DNA from: Thermoanaerobaculia bacterium
GTDB taxonomy: Bacteria > Acidobacteriota > Thermoanaerobaculia > Multivoradales > Multivoraceae
Direction of reading: 5' to 3'
DNA length: 64,000 bases
Assembly: GCA_022826745.1 (NCBI GenBank)
Contig: JAJDUI010000009.1
Location: forward strand, 124,001 to 188,000
The notes beneath the pieces were generated by a model that searched no databases, had not been told where the DNA came from, and saw only the letters and a program-made list of their open reading frames with translations. Of this stretch, positions 1 through 8,290 are shown piece by piece. Numbering within the stretch: the first letter of the stretch is position 1; each line of letters begins with the position of its first letter. Both the position numbers and the translations under genes were made by a program.

Positions 1-472
1 TGGCGTCCTCGATCCGGGTCGCGAGTTCCCTGGAGGCGAAGCCGCCGAAGACGACGGAGTGGACGGCGCCGATGCGGGCGCATGCCAGCATGGCGACGGC
101 CGCTTCGGGCACCATCGGCATGTAGATCAGCACCCGGTCGCCGCTCTCCACGTCGAGGCTGCGCAGCACGCCGGCGAGCCGCGCGGTCTGCTCCTGCAGA
201 TCGGAGTACGAGAGCGTCCGTTTCGTGCCGGTAACGGGGCTGTCGTGGATCAGGGCCGGTTGGGTACCGCGTCCGTCCTCGACATGCCGGTCAACCGCGT
301 TGTAGCAGGTGTTGACCTCGGCACCGGCGAACCAGCGGTAGAACGGCGGGTTCGCGTCGTCCAGCACGCGGTCCCAGCGCCGGTGCCAGGAGATCGCCTC
401 GGCGGCCTCGGCCCAGAACCCTTCCGGGTCGGTTCGGGCCCGGTGCAGCGTCTGTTCGTAGCGGGTGCTCAC
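1..472 (-). CDS. prpE: Propionyl-CoA/acetyl-CoA synthetase, N-terminal part (runs off left edge)
   Basis: This is an AMP-forming acyl-CoA synthetase that activates propionate (or acetate) to its CoA thioester in the cytoplasm. Only the first 157 codons lie in the window. The visible part starts STRYEQTLHRARTDPEGFW and contains PPFYRWFAGAEVNTCYNAVD, then IYMPMVPEAAVAMLACARIG and HSVVFGGFASRELATRI. These are conserved N-terminal blocks of the Acs/PrpE family, and the YEQ...NPPFYRWF pattern favours PrpE over Acs. The GTG start overlaps the stop of the upstream peptidase gene by four bases (GTGA), so the two are probably co-transcribed. The ATP-binding and C-terminal lysine regions are outside the window, so activity cannot be judged. 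Confidence 0.85.
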   Translation of the reverse strand, partial: MSTRYEQTLHRARTDPEGFWAEAAEAISWHRRWDRVLDDANPPFYRWFAGAEVNTCYNAVDRHVEDGRGTQPALIHDSPVTGTKRTLSYSDLQEQTARLAGVLRSLDVESGDRVLIYMPMVPEAAVAMLACARIGAVHSVVFGGFASRELATRIEDA

Positions 473-1611
473 GGTCGGCCGCTACGGACGTCCTCCCAGA
501 TCCCGACGTCGAACCGGCCGAGCGAGTTGGCCGCGCCGCGGAACATCGCGTTCGTATTGAACTCCATCGCGATGGAGCCGTTCCTGCCGATCGCGATGAT
601 GCCGCCGTCGCCGGGCTTCAACGTCTCGCCGATGACCTGGCGCACAGCCTCCTCGACGGAGAGGCCGGCGTACTCGATGAGTGCCGAGACGTCGTAGGCC
701 ACGGTGTGACGGATGAACTCCTCGCCCCGGCCGGTGCAGGAGATGGCCGCCGTCTCGTTGTTCGCGTAGGTGCCCGCGCCGATGACGGGCACGTCGCCGA
801 CGCGGCCGATCTGCTTGTACATCGTGCCTCCGGTCGAGGTGGCCGCCGCCAGGTTGCCGTAGCGGTCCATGGCCACGGCGCCGACGGTGCCGAGATGGGA
901 GGCGCCACCCTGGCCGGGTTCCGGGCCGGCGTTGCCGGTGTAGTCGCCCTCGGGACTCGGAGCTCCGTCGCCTCCCGAGTTGCCGCCCCTCCGCTGGCTC
1001 CGGATGGCGCGAAAGCGCTCCAGTTGCGGCTCGGTCGAGAAGTAGGCCTGGACGTTCCGGCGCACGCCCGCGTTGACGGCGAAGTTGTCGGCGCCCTGGC
1101 CGCTGAGAAGAACGTGGGGCGTGTCCTCCATGACGCGCCGGGCCAGTCGCACCGGATTGCGGACGTTCTTCACGCCGGCCACCGCGCCGCAGGCGAGGGT
1201 GCGGCCGTCCATGATCGCGGCGTCCAGTTCGTGGGTGCCGATGGAGGTGAACACGGAGCCGCGGCCGGCGTTGAAACGGGGGTCGTCCTCGAGTGCCGCG
1301 ACCACCTCCTCGACCACCCGGAGGCTCGCTTCGCCCGCCGCCAACTGCTCGCTGCCCAGCGACAGAACGTCGCGCAGGGCCCCGTAGTAGTCGTCGGCGT
1401 CCGTCGTGTCGCGCCGGGCGCTGCCCGCGCCTCCGTGAATGGCGAGCGACCACTCGGGGGCGGGCGTTGCTTCGCTTGCCTGGTTCAAGTCCTGTTGCTC
1501 TTCCGCGGTCGTCTCGGGCTCAGCCGAACCGCATGCTCCCAGTCCCAGGGCCAGGACCGCGCAGACGGCCACGGCGAGAGTCGGAGGACACAGTCGAAAA
1601 CCGTTCACCAT
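469..1611 (-). CDS. Exported isoaspartyl peptidase / L-asparaginase (Ntn hydrolase, type 2)
   Basis: A 380-residue threonine-nucleophile hydrolase that cleaves isoaspartyl dipeptides or asparagine after self-processing into two chains. The N-terminus has a hydrophobic segment ending in a lipobox-like LGLGACGS, so it is probably a lipoprotein. Family motifs follow: IHGGAGS, then NAGRGSVFTS, and the processing site GTVGAVAMDRYGNLAAATST, whose GT marks the new N-terminal threonine (about residue 240). GTYANNETAAISCTGRGE and the C-terminal GDGGIIAIGRNG also match the family. Its stop overlaps the start of the acyl-CoA synthetase gene. An ATG at 1611 follows a short intergenic stretch. Whether peptides or free asparagine are preferred cannot be told from sequence. 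Confidence 0.9.
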   Translation of the reverse strand: MVNGFRLCPPTLAVAVCAVLALGLGACGSAEPETTAEEQQDLNQASEATPAPEWSLAIHGGAGSARRDTTDADDYYGALRDVLSLGSEQLAAGEASLRVVEEVVAALEDDPRFNAGRGSVFTSIGTHELDAAIMDGRTLACGAVAGVKNVRNPVRLARRVMEDTPHVLLSGQGADNFAVNAGVRRNVQAYFSTEPQLERFRAIRSQRRGGNSGGDGAPSPEGDYTGNAGPEPGQGGASHLGTVGAVAMDRYGNLAAATSTGGTMYKQIGRVGDVPVIGAGTYANNETAAISCTGRGEEFIRHTVAYDVSALIEYAGLSVEEAVRQVIGETLKPGDGGIIAIGRNGSIAMEFNTNAMFRGAANSLGRFDVGIWEDVRSGRP

Positions 1612-1736
1612 GTGCAGGCCCCCTCGTCGTCGAGGCGCCTGGTCCGAGGCGGTAACCAGGGGGCGCCGGCCGGAACCGGAGCGGTGGACGTTAGCACGGC
1701 GGTCGCCGGCTCCCGGTGGGGCATAATGCGCGCTCG

Positions 1737-2078
1737 GTGGCCAACACGAAACGTCTCTCGGACTATGAAGACGAGCGGGACCAGGACGCCTTCTGGGAGG
1801 CGATTCGTCCTGCCGACGAACCCCTGCGGCATCGCTGGTTCCTGCCCGCGGTCGTTCTGATCCTGGTCGTCAGCGTGCCGTGGTACCTGCCGTCTTCGGT
1901 GGGCGGCCGGCTGGCGGCCGGCCTGCCAGTCTGGACCTGGATCACGATCGCCTGCGGCCTGGCCCTGGCGGTGATCACCTCTTTCGCTTCGTTGCGCCTG
2001 TGGCGGGACGGCGCCGATGAAGGCGGCGACGCCGCGAGCGACCCGGAGTCGCCGGCCGCGTCCGGGGAGAAGCCGTGA
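1737..2078 (+). CDS. Small two-helix membrane protein paired with a sodium:solute symporter
   Basis: A 113-residue protein with a charged N-terminus (KRLSDYEDERDQD), two predicted membrane helices (around LPAVVLILVVSVPWYLP and WITIACGLALAVITSFASL) and a hydrophilic acidic tail. It resembles the small DUF3311/DUF997-like partners that often precede SSS-family symporters, although I assign this only from size, topology and position. The stop overlaps the symporter start by four bases (GTGA), which implies translational coupling. The start is uncertain: GTG at 1737 is chosen, and an in-frame GTG at 1716 would add seven residues. Neither has a clear ribosome binding site. Confidence 0.65.
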   Translation: MANTKRLSDYEDERDQDAFWEAIRPADEPLRHRWFLPAVVLILVVSVPWYLPSSVGGRLAAGLPVWTWITIACGLALAVITSFASLRLWRDGADEGGDAASDPESPAASGEKP

Positions 2079-3580
2079 ACACGTCCGTCCCCGAGGTGAC
2101 CTTCGGCCCGGGCGCGCTGGCCGTTCTCGGCGGCTACCTCGTCGTCATGCTCGGCCTCGGTCTGCTTGGCCGACTGAAGCAGCGGGAACGCTCGCTCAGG
2201 GACTTCTATCTCGGCGGCTCGACCTTCGGCTTCGCGGTCCTGTTCCTGACCCTGTTCGCCACCCAGTACAGCGGCAACACGCTGCTCGGCTTCGCCGGGC
2301 GGTCGTACGTCCAGGGGGCGACCTACATCGTCAGCGTGACCTTCATGATCCTCGTCATCACGGTGTTCATGATCTACGCGCCGCGTCTGTTCCGGCTGGC
2401 CCGGCGCTTCGGCTACATCACGCCGACGGATTTCGTGTACCACCGTTTCGGCTCCCATCCGCTGCGCGTCCTGTGCGTCGTGCTCCTCTGCTGGGGCCTG
2501 GCGAACTACGTGCTGGAGCAACTGGTGGCGATGGGGCACGGCGTCGAGGCGATCAGCGGCGGCCGCATGAGCTTCATGCAGGGCGTGCTGCTGCTGGTCG
2601 GCGTGATGCTGATCTACGAGTCGCTCGGAGGCATGCGGGCGGTCGCCTGGACCGATGCGGTGCAGGGTACGCTGCTGCTCTGCGGCTGCGCCGTCATTCT
2701 CTACACCCTGGTGACCGCGGACGGCGGCCTGGCGGCGGCGTCCGAGGGGATTCGCGCAACGTCGCCGGAAAGGCTCGAGGCGCCGGACGCCCGCGGTCTG
2801 CGGACCTGGGTGAGCACTCTCCTCATGCTCGGTCTCGGCGTCGCGCTGTACCCGCATGCCGTCCAGCGCATCTTCGCGGCCAAGAACGAGATCAGTCTGC
2901 GGCGGTCGCTCGGAGCGATGGCGTTCATGCCGCTGGGCACGACCCTGCTCGCCTTCCTCATCGGTTTCATCGCGCTGAGCCGGTTTCCGGGGCTCTCGCA
3001 GCTCGAGAGCGACAAGGTCACGATCTACGTCCTGGGCGGTCTGATCGACCGCTCGCCGGTGATGTACTGGCTCATCGTGATGGTGTTCGCGGCGGTCGTG
3101 GCGGCGATCATGTCGACTGCGGATTCGGCCCTGCTGTCGATCGGGTCCATGTTCACGAAGGACATCTACAAGAGCTACTTCCGCCGCGAGGCGTCGGCCC
3201 GCGAGATGCTGATCGTCGGCAAGACGTTCGCCTGGGGCATCATGGCGATCCTGATCCTGATGGCCTGGGTGTCGCTGGAGACGGAAAGCTCGATCTGGGT
3301 GCTGATCGAGTTGAAGCTCGAGTTCATGGTCCAGCTCTCGCCGGTCTTCATGCTCGGCGTCTACTGGCGACGGATGCCCGCTTCGGCCGTTCTGACCGGC
3401 ATGGTGCTGGGCACGCTGCTCACCCTGGTCATCTGGTGCGGCGCCGCCTTCGACGTCTGGGCGACCCGCAGCCCGTGGGGAGTGGGCGCCGGCGTATGGG
3501 GCCTGCTCCTGAACTACGGTGTCTGCGTCGGCTGGACCGTGCTTCGACCGGCGCGGCGACCGGCAAGCGTCTCCGCGTGA
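2075..3580 (+). CDS. Sodium:solute symporter (SSS family)
   Basis: A 501-residue inner-membrane transporter with about 13 hydrophobic segments, the usual size for the SSS family, which imports organic solutes with sodium ions. Family features are LRDFYLGGSTFGF near the N-terminus, LFATQYSGNTLLGFAGRSY in helix 2 and the FAAVVAAIMSTADSALLSIG block followed by FTKDIYKSYF. This last block is the SSS signature region, including the serine/threonine cluster of the second sodium site. The gene starts with GTG inside the stop of the small membrane protein upstream and ends 13 bases before trpS. The substrate cannot be deduced; the pairing with a small subunit is seen in pantothenate and monocarboxylate porters among others. 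Confidence 0.88.
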   Translation: MNTSVPEVTFGPGALAVLGGYLVVMLGLGLLGRLKQRERSLRDFYLGGSTFGFAVLFLTLFATQYSGNTLLGFAGRSYVQGATYIVSVTFMILVITVFMIYAPRLFRLARRFGYITPTDFVYHRFGSHPLRVLCVVLLCWGLANYVLEQLVAMGHGVEAISGGRMSFMQGVLLLVGVMLIYESLGGMRAVAWTDAVQGTLLLCGCAVILYTLVTADGGLAAASEGIRATSPERLEAPDARGLRTWVSTLLMLGLGVALYPHAVQRIFAAKNEISLRRSLGAMAFMPLGTTLLAFLIGFIALSRFPGLSQLESDKVTIYVLGGLIDRSPVMYWLIVMVFAAVVAAIMSTADSALLSIGSMFTKDIYKSYFRREASAREMLIVGKTFAWGIMAILILMAWVSLETESSIWVLIELKLEFMVQLSPVFMLGVYWRRMPASAVLTGMVLGTLLTLVIWCGAAFDVWATRSPWGVGAGVWGLLLNYGVCVGWTVLRPARRPASVSA

Positions 3581-3593
3581 GGACCTCTCCAGC

Positions 3594-4610
3594 ATGAACG
3601 GGGCGGTGCGCAGGCGCCGGGTGTTCTCCGGCATTCAACCGTCCGGCGTGCTCCACCTTGGGAACTACCTGGGCGCCGTGAAGCACTGGGCCGCGCGCCA
3701 GGACGACCGCGAGAACTTCATCTGCGTCGTGGACCTGCACGCGATCACGGTGCGCCAGGATCCGGAGGCGCTGCGCGCGGGCACGCGCGAACTGACGGCG
3801 ATGCTCTTCGCCTGCGGCATCGACCCGGAGCGCACGACCCTCTTCGTCCAGAGCCACGTGCGCGCGCACGCGGAGGCGGCCTGGATCCTGGGATGCACGA
3901 CGCCGATCGGCTGGCTCGAGCGGATGACGCAGTACAAGGCCAAGTCGGAACGTCAGGGGGGCCGGGAGCGGATCGGCGTTGGGCTGTTCACGTATCCGGT
4001 GCTCCAGGCGGCGGACATCCTGCTCTACGACGCGGACGAAGTACCGGTCGGGGAGGACCAGAAGCAGCACGTGGAGCTCGCCCGGGACATCGCGGGCCGC
4101 TTCAACCATCTCTACGGCGAGACCTTCGTCCTGCCCGAGGCGGTGATTCCGACCGCCGGGGCCCGCGTGATGGCCCTGGACGATCCGACCGTCAAGATGT
4201 CGAAGAGCGAGACGGCCGGGCGTGGCCATGCGGTCCGCCTGACCGACCCGGACGACGAGATCAGGCGTTCGCTCAAGCGCGCGGTGACCGACTCGGGGCG
4301 CGAGATCGACTTCAGCGACGACCCGGCCCGGGCGGGCGTCAACAACCTGCTCCTGATCTACCAGGCGATCACGGATCGCAGCGGGGAGGAAGTCCTGGCC
4401 GACTTCGCCGGGGCCCGCGGCTACGGCGACCTGAAGATGGGCGTCGCGGAGGCGGTGATCGAGGTCGTGGCGCCGATCCGGCAGCGCTACGAAGAGCTGA
4501 TGGCCGCGCCGGAGGAGCTCGACCGGCTGCTCGCCATCGGCGCGGAGCGCGCGCGGAAAGTCGCCGAGCCGAAGGCGGCCGGGATCCGCCGGCTGGTGGG
4601 CTTCGCCTAG
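3594..4610 (+). CDS. trpS: Tryptophanyl-tRNA synthetase
   Basis: A 338-residue class I aminoacyl-tRNA synthetase that charges tRNA-Trp in the cytoplasm. FSGIQPSGVLHLGNYLGAVK near the N-terminus carries the HIGH-type signature (HLGN), and DPTVKMSKSETAGRG carries KMSKS. EDQKQHVELARDIAGRFN is also typical, and the length matches bacterial TrpS. The ATG at 3594 is preferred because it has a GAGGA ribosome binding site (about 3579-3583) and gives the normal family N-terminus; longer upstream reading lacks support. The gene ends tail to tail with the aminotransferase gene, and the two stop codons share one CTAG. It is presumably the housekeeping copy. Confidence 0.95.
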   Translation: MNGAVRRRRVFSGIQPSGVLHLGNYLGAVKHWAARQDDRENFICVVDLHAITVRQDPEALRAGTRELTAMLFACGIDPERTTLFVQSHVRAHAEAAWILGCTTPIGWLERMTQYKAKSERQGGRERIGVGLFTYPVLQAADILLYDADEVPVGEDQKQHVELARDIAGRFNHLYGETFVLPEAVIPTAGARVMALDDPTVKMSKSETAGRGHAVRLTDPDDEIRRSLKRAVTDSGREIDFSDDPARAGVNNLLLIYQAITDRSGEEVLADFAGARGYGDLKMGVAEAVIEVVAPIRQRYEELMAAPEELDRLLAIGAERARKVAEPKAAGIRRLVGFA

Positions 4611-5917
4611 GAGTGGGAGCGGATCAGCTTCTCGATCCGTTCCATGCCGCGTTCCAGGGTCTCCATCGACGGGCCGAAGCTGAGCCGGCAGTAGCTGTGG
4701 TAGCGCGCGTTGCGGCGGCGCTGGCCGGGGTTCACGTCGAAGAAGACGCCCGGAACCGTGATGACCTGGACCTGGAGCAGGGCCTTGAAGAACTCGATGC
4801 CGTCATTGAGCGGCGCCGGCAGATCGGCGAGATTGCCCCAGACGTAGAAGGCGCCGCTGGGCTCGTGCTCGACCTCGATGCCCAAAGTCCGCAGCCGGTC
4901 GACGAGGAACCTGCGCTTGCGCGTGAATTCGGTCTGGATCGCCCGCGTCTCCTGCAGCACGAGCTCCGGTTCGAGCAACGGTACGGCGGCTTCCTGGAAG
5001 GGGTGGTTGCCGCCTCCGTCCAGGAAGGAGCCCGCGCTGGTCACGCGGTCGATCACGCTCACGGGCCCGACGATCCAGGACACCCGCCAGCCCGGATAGC
5101 GCCAGTTCTTCGTCAGTCCGTCGACCAGGATCACGGGATCCCGGTTCACGTCGTCGACGTGCGCGGCCGCCGAGACCATCCTCGCGCTGTCGGCGATCTG
5201 GGGACAGGAGTCGGGCGTTGCCGTGTAGATGTAGTGCGAGTAGAACTCGTCGAGGATGAAGGTGCAGGCATTGTCGCGGGCCACGCCGACCCACTCGGCC
5301 AGGAGATCGCCCTCCACGAGTTGCCCGGTCGGATTGCAGGGGTTGCTGCACCAGATCGCCGAGAGGCCGCGGCCGACGATCTCCTTCTCGAGCAGGCGCC
5401 GCGAGGCGCGGTAGCCGTGGGCCGCGTCGAGCAGGATGGGGATCGGAATGAAGCCCTTGAACGCGGTCAGGAGTTCTTCGTAGGCGGTGTAGTCGGGGAT
5501 GAAGTGGCCGAGGTTCATCTCGCCCATTGCCGCCGCGATCCGCGTCATGGCCGGTCGGCCGCCGGGAGCGATGCTCACGTTCTCCCGGGTGTACTGCGAG
5601 CGCTTGTCGCGACGGTAGAGGAAGTTGTAGAGCTCGGCCACCCGCTCGCGCAACTCGTCGATGCCGTCAACGGGCGCGTAGGTCTGGCGGCGCGGGTCGA
5701 TGTGGAGTTCGTCGCGGCGGGGCGGCGCTCCGGGCAGCGGACCGACCTCCGGGGATCCCTGGCCGAGGTTGTACCAGGTGCGGCCATCGGTGCCGTGGCC
5801 GGCGGCCGCGGCCCGGTGCATCACGTAGATCACGCCGGTCCGCGGCACCCGGCGAAAGCCTGGCGTCTCGGGGCTGGCAGCGGTGCCGGTCGTGGCTGGT
5901 GTCATTTCCTCTATCAT
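4607..5917 (-). CDS. Class I/II PLP-dependent aminotransferase
   Basis: A 436-residue fold-type I aminotransferase acting on an amino acid and 2-oxo acid pair. The family residues are visible: the NPCNPTGQ loop (substrate/PLP asparagine), ILDEFYSHYIY (PLP-ring aspartate), DGLTKNWRYPGWRVSW with the Schiff-base lysine, and CRLSFGPS with the carboxylate-binding arginine. The N-terminal YNLGQGSPEVGPLPGAP matches the subgroup that includes aspartate and aromatic aminotransferases. The start is either ATG 5917 or ATG 5905; a GAGGAA sequence lies between them but is too close to the second. Long in-frame sequence upstream is low-complexity and reads against the next gene's leader. The substrate is not predicted. 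Confidence 0.88.
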   Translation of the reverse strand: MIEEMTPATTGTAASPETPGFRRVPRTGVIYVMHRAAAAGHGTDGRTWYNLGQGSPEVGPLPGAPPRRDELHIDPRRQTYAPVDGIDELRERVAELYNFLYRRDKRSQYTRENVSIAPGGRPAMTRIAAAMGEMNLGHFIPDYTAYEELLTAFKGFIPIPILLDAAHGYRASRRLLEKEIVGRGLSAIWCSNPCNPTGQLVEGDLLAEWVGVARDNACTFILDEFYSHYIYTATPDSCPQIADSARMVSAAAHVDDVNRDPVILVDGLTKNWRYPGWRVSWIVGPVSVIDRVTSAGSFLDGGGNHPFQEAAVPLLEPELVLQETRAIQTEFTRKRRFLVDRLRTLGIEVEHEPSGAFYVWGNLADLPAPLNDGIEFFKALLQVQVITVPGVFFDVNPGQRRRNARYHSYCRLSFGPSMETLERGMERIEKLIRSHS

Positions 5918-5982
5918 CTTCGGCCGATGGAGCTTATTCGAGTGTGCCCGGCGTCGCGAGGGCTTTGGTACGGGAGGCGTTC

Positions 5983-6987
5983 GTGACCCTCGACCCGGTC
6001 CTGAGTCATCTGCTTTCCGCGGAGCCCGCCGCGCTTGCGGCCGGCGACGAGCCGGCGGGCTGGTACCGGGCCTTCTCCGGGCAGGTGCTGGCGCCGTGGC
6101 AGGCGCGCGCAAACGGCGGCGGCGACCTTCCCGGCCGCGATCACTTCGCTCACGGTCTGCTCGGCGGTTTCGTCGCCGATCGTCCGGCCTGGGCGATGGT
6201 CGCGGGGCATCAGGCGGCGGTGAGGCGCCTGGCCTGGGAACGCGGCGGCCAGGATCTGGTCCCCGACGGCGGCATCGTCGCCTTCTGTGCCAGCGAGGAG
6301 GGCGGAGCGCATCCGCGTGCCGTCCACTCGTCGCTCAGGAAGGCGCCCGACGGCGGATTCCGCCTCGACGGTCAGAAGCGCTGGGCCACCCTGGCGCCCT
6401 CCGCGGCTGCGCTGCTCGTCATCGCATCGCTGGGCCGTGACGGCGACCGGAATCGCCTGCGGGCGCTCTGTGTGCCGAGCGACCGGCCGGGCATCGGGAT
6501 CGCTCCGATGGACCTGGGTGAACGGAAGCCGACGAACCCGGAGGTCCGCCATGCGATCGTCGATCTGACCGCCGTGCCGGTTGCGGCTGGCGAGGTGATG
6601 GACGGCGACGGCTACACGGACGCGATCAAGCCCTTCCGGACGATCGAGGACCTGTACATCGGCGCGGCAACGACCGCGTACAACCTGGCGCTCGCGCGCC
6701 GCTCGGGATGGCCCGAAGCCGCGGTCGAGGATCTGCTGCTCCTGCTCGTTGCTGCCGGCGCGCTGGCGTTCGGCCCGCTGGACGAGCCCGCCGCACACCT
6801 CGGCGTAGCCGCCCTGTCCCGGGCGACTGCTCGGGTTCGCGCCGACCACACGGAGCACTGGGCGCTGGTGGACGAGGACGCGGCCGCGGCCTGGCGGCGC
6901 GCCGCCGCCGGCGGCGGGGTCGCCGCGCGCGCCAAGGAACTCCGTCGGCAGGGAGCCTGGGCGCGACTCGGGGCGTCGACGAACTGA
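5983..6987 (+). CDS. Short acyl-CoA dehydrogenase-like protein
   Basis: A 334-residue protein resembling the acyl-CoA dehydrogenase flavoprotein family. FCASEEGGAHPRAVHSSLRK followed by FRLDGQKRWATLAP matches the family's flavin-binding middle domain, and LTAVPVAAGEVMDG matches the beta-domain end. The C-terminal helical domain is short (about 120 residues instead of about 150), and the usual FAD-contacting and catalytic glutamate blocks are not obvious, so it may not be a normal dehydrogenase. The GTG at 5983 has a GGGAGG ribosome binding site six bases upstream. It precedes the TerB-like gene by eight bases and likely forms an operon with it and the queuosine-precursor transporter. Function on a specific acyl-CoA is not predicted. 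Confidence 0.7.
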   Translation: MTLDPVLSHLLSAEPAALAAGDEPAGWYRAFSGQVLAPWQARANGGGDLPGRDHFAHGLLGGFVADRPAWAMVAGHQAAVRRLAWERGGQDLVPDGGIVAFCASEEGGAHPRAVHSSLRKAPDGGFRLDGQKRWATLAPSAAALLVIASLGRDGDRNRLRALCVPSDRPGIGIAPMDLGERKPTNPEVRHAIVDLTAVPVAAGEVMDGDGYTDAIKPFRTIEDLYIGAATTAYNLALARRSGWPEAAVEDLLLLLVAAGALAFGPLDEPAAHLGVAALSRATARVRADHTEHWALVDEDAAAAWRRAAAGGGVAARAKELRRQGAWARLGASTN

Positions 6988-6995
6988 GACCGGCC

Positions 6996-7463
6996 ATGAT
7001 CGACCGCATTCGCAGCTTCTTCGGCGAACGGATCGACCCCGAGCGGGCGGACGATCCGGACGCTCGCCTGCGGCTGGCGGCGGCGGCGCTGATGGTCGAG
7101 GTGATGCGTGCCGACTTCGACGCCGCGGAGGAGGAGAAGGAGGCCGTGCTGGCCGGGGTCAGGCGTCATCTCGGCCTCTCCGAGGAGCAGACCAGCGAGC
7201 TAGTGGAACTCGCCGAATCGGAAACCGAGGGCTCCGTCTGCCTGTACGAGTTCACCCGGCTGATCCACGAGTCCTTCGACGACGTCCGCAAGAGCCGGCT
7301 CATCGAGGAGCTTTGGCGGGTGGCGTTCGCCGACCGTGTGCTGGAAGCGCAGGAGGAGTTTCTGATCCGGAAGATCGCGAGGCTCCTGCACCTTCCGCAC
7401 GGTGATTTCATCGCCGCCAGGCAGCGCGCCCGGAGCCGGGTCGAGAAGGGGGCCGGCCAGTGA
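6996..7463 (+). CDS. TerB-like / COG4103 helical protein
   Basis: A 155-residue, entirely helical, acidic protein with the TerB-like pattern: RLRLAAAALMVEVMRADFDA, then EEEKEAVLAGVRRHLGLSEE, and ELWRVAFADRVLEAQEEFLI further on. The paired helices with D/E at the turn resemble the metal-binding helices of the tellurite-resistance TerB fold. Many COG4103 members are uncharacterised housekeeping proteins not involved in tellurite resistance, and no other ter gene is nearby. It is cytoplasmic with no signal. The stop overlaps the GTG start of the transporter gene by four bases, which suggests translational coupling. Confidence 0.75.
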   Translation: MIDRIRSFFGERIDPERADDPDARLRLAAAALMVEVMRADFDAAEEEKEAVLAGVRRHLGLSEEQTSELVELAESETEGSVCLYEFTRLIHESFDDVRKSRLIEELWRVAFADRVLEAQEEFLIRKIARLLHLPHGDFIAARQRARSRVEKGAGQ

Positions 7464-8260
7464 CGGCGACAGCGACTCCTGCGGCGTCCTCCCCACCTGA
7501 CCTGCACCCGATCGAGGCAAGCGCGCTGCATGCGCGCCGCGAACGGGTCTTTCTCATCCTGGCCGGACTGTTCCTGGGCTCGATGACGATGCTGAACATC
7601 CTGGGCGTGACGCGTTTCCTGGACCTGAGCTTCACCATCTTCGGGATGCGCGTGCCGATGCCTCTGGCGATCGGCGTGCTTCCCTATCCGTTGACCTTTC
7701 TGTGCACGGACTTCATTTCCGAGATCTACGGCCGCAAGCGGGCGAACTTCCTGGTCTGGGTCGGCTTCCTCGTCAACCTCTGGCTGGCCGTCATCCTGTG
7801 GGTGGGCGGCGCGCTTCCCGGCTTCGACGCGCCCGTGCCCGGCCCGGATGGCCGGCTGCCGATCTTCTTCGAGATCCGGACGATGACCCTGGGTGTCATC
7901 GCGGCGTCGATGATCGCCTACCTGAGCGCGCAACTCTGCGACGTCTGGGTCTTCCACTTCTGGAAGCGGTTGACGAAGGGACGCCACCTGTGGCTGCGCA
8001 ACAACGGATCGACCGTGGTCAGCCAGTTCGTCGACTCGTTCTCCGTCATCACGATCACCCACTTCGCCGCGGCTGCGATTCCCGTCGAGACGGGAGAACC
8101 GATCTGGCCGCAGTTGTGGGTTTTCATCGGTACCGCTTACGTGTTCAAGTTCCTGGCGGCCGCGGTCGATACGCTGCCCTTCTACCTGGGCACCCGCTGG
8201 TTGCGCCGCTATCTCAAGATCGAGGAAGGCGAGGACCTGCGCCAGGGGACCATGCACTAG
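7460..8260 (+). CDS. yhhQ: Queuosine precursor transporter (YhhQ/VUT family)
   Basis: A 266-residue inner-membrane protein with about six or seven hydrophobic helices, of the vitamin/queuosine-precursor uptake family that imports preQ0/preQ1 for tRNA modification. Characteristic stretches are TMLNILGVTRFLDL, LPYPLTFLCTDFISEIYGRK (the cytoplasmic loop that defines the family), NNGSTVVSQFVDSFSVITIT, and YVFKFLAAAVDTLPFYLG. It has a hydrophilic N-terminal extension of about 30 residues and a charged C-terminal tail. The GTG start lies inside the TerB-like gene's stop. No queuosine biosynthesis genes are in the window, in keeping with a salvage role. Confidence 0.87.
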   Translation: MTATATPAASSPPDLHPIEASALHARRERVFLILAGLFLGSMTMLNILGVTRFLDLSFTIFGMRVPMPLAIGVLPYPLTFLCTDFISEIYGRKRANFLVWVGFLVNLWLAVILWVGGALPGFDAPVPGPDGRLPIFFEIRTMTLGVIAASMIAYLSAQLCDVWVFHFWKRLTKGRHLWLRNNGSTVVSQFVDSFSVITITHFAAAAIPVETGEPIWPQLWVFIGTAYVFKFLAAAVDTLPFYLGTRWLRRYLKIEEGEDLRQGTMH

Positions 8261-8290
8261 GATTCAGCGCCCTTCGGGCGCGGTGGACTA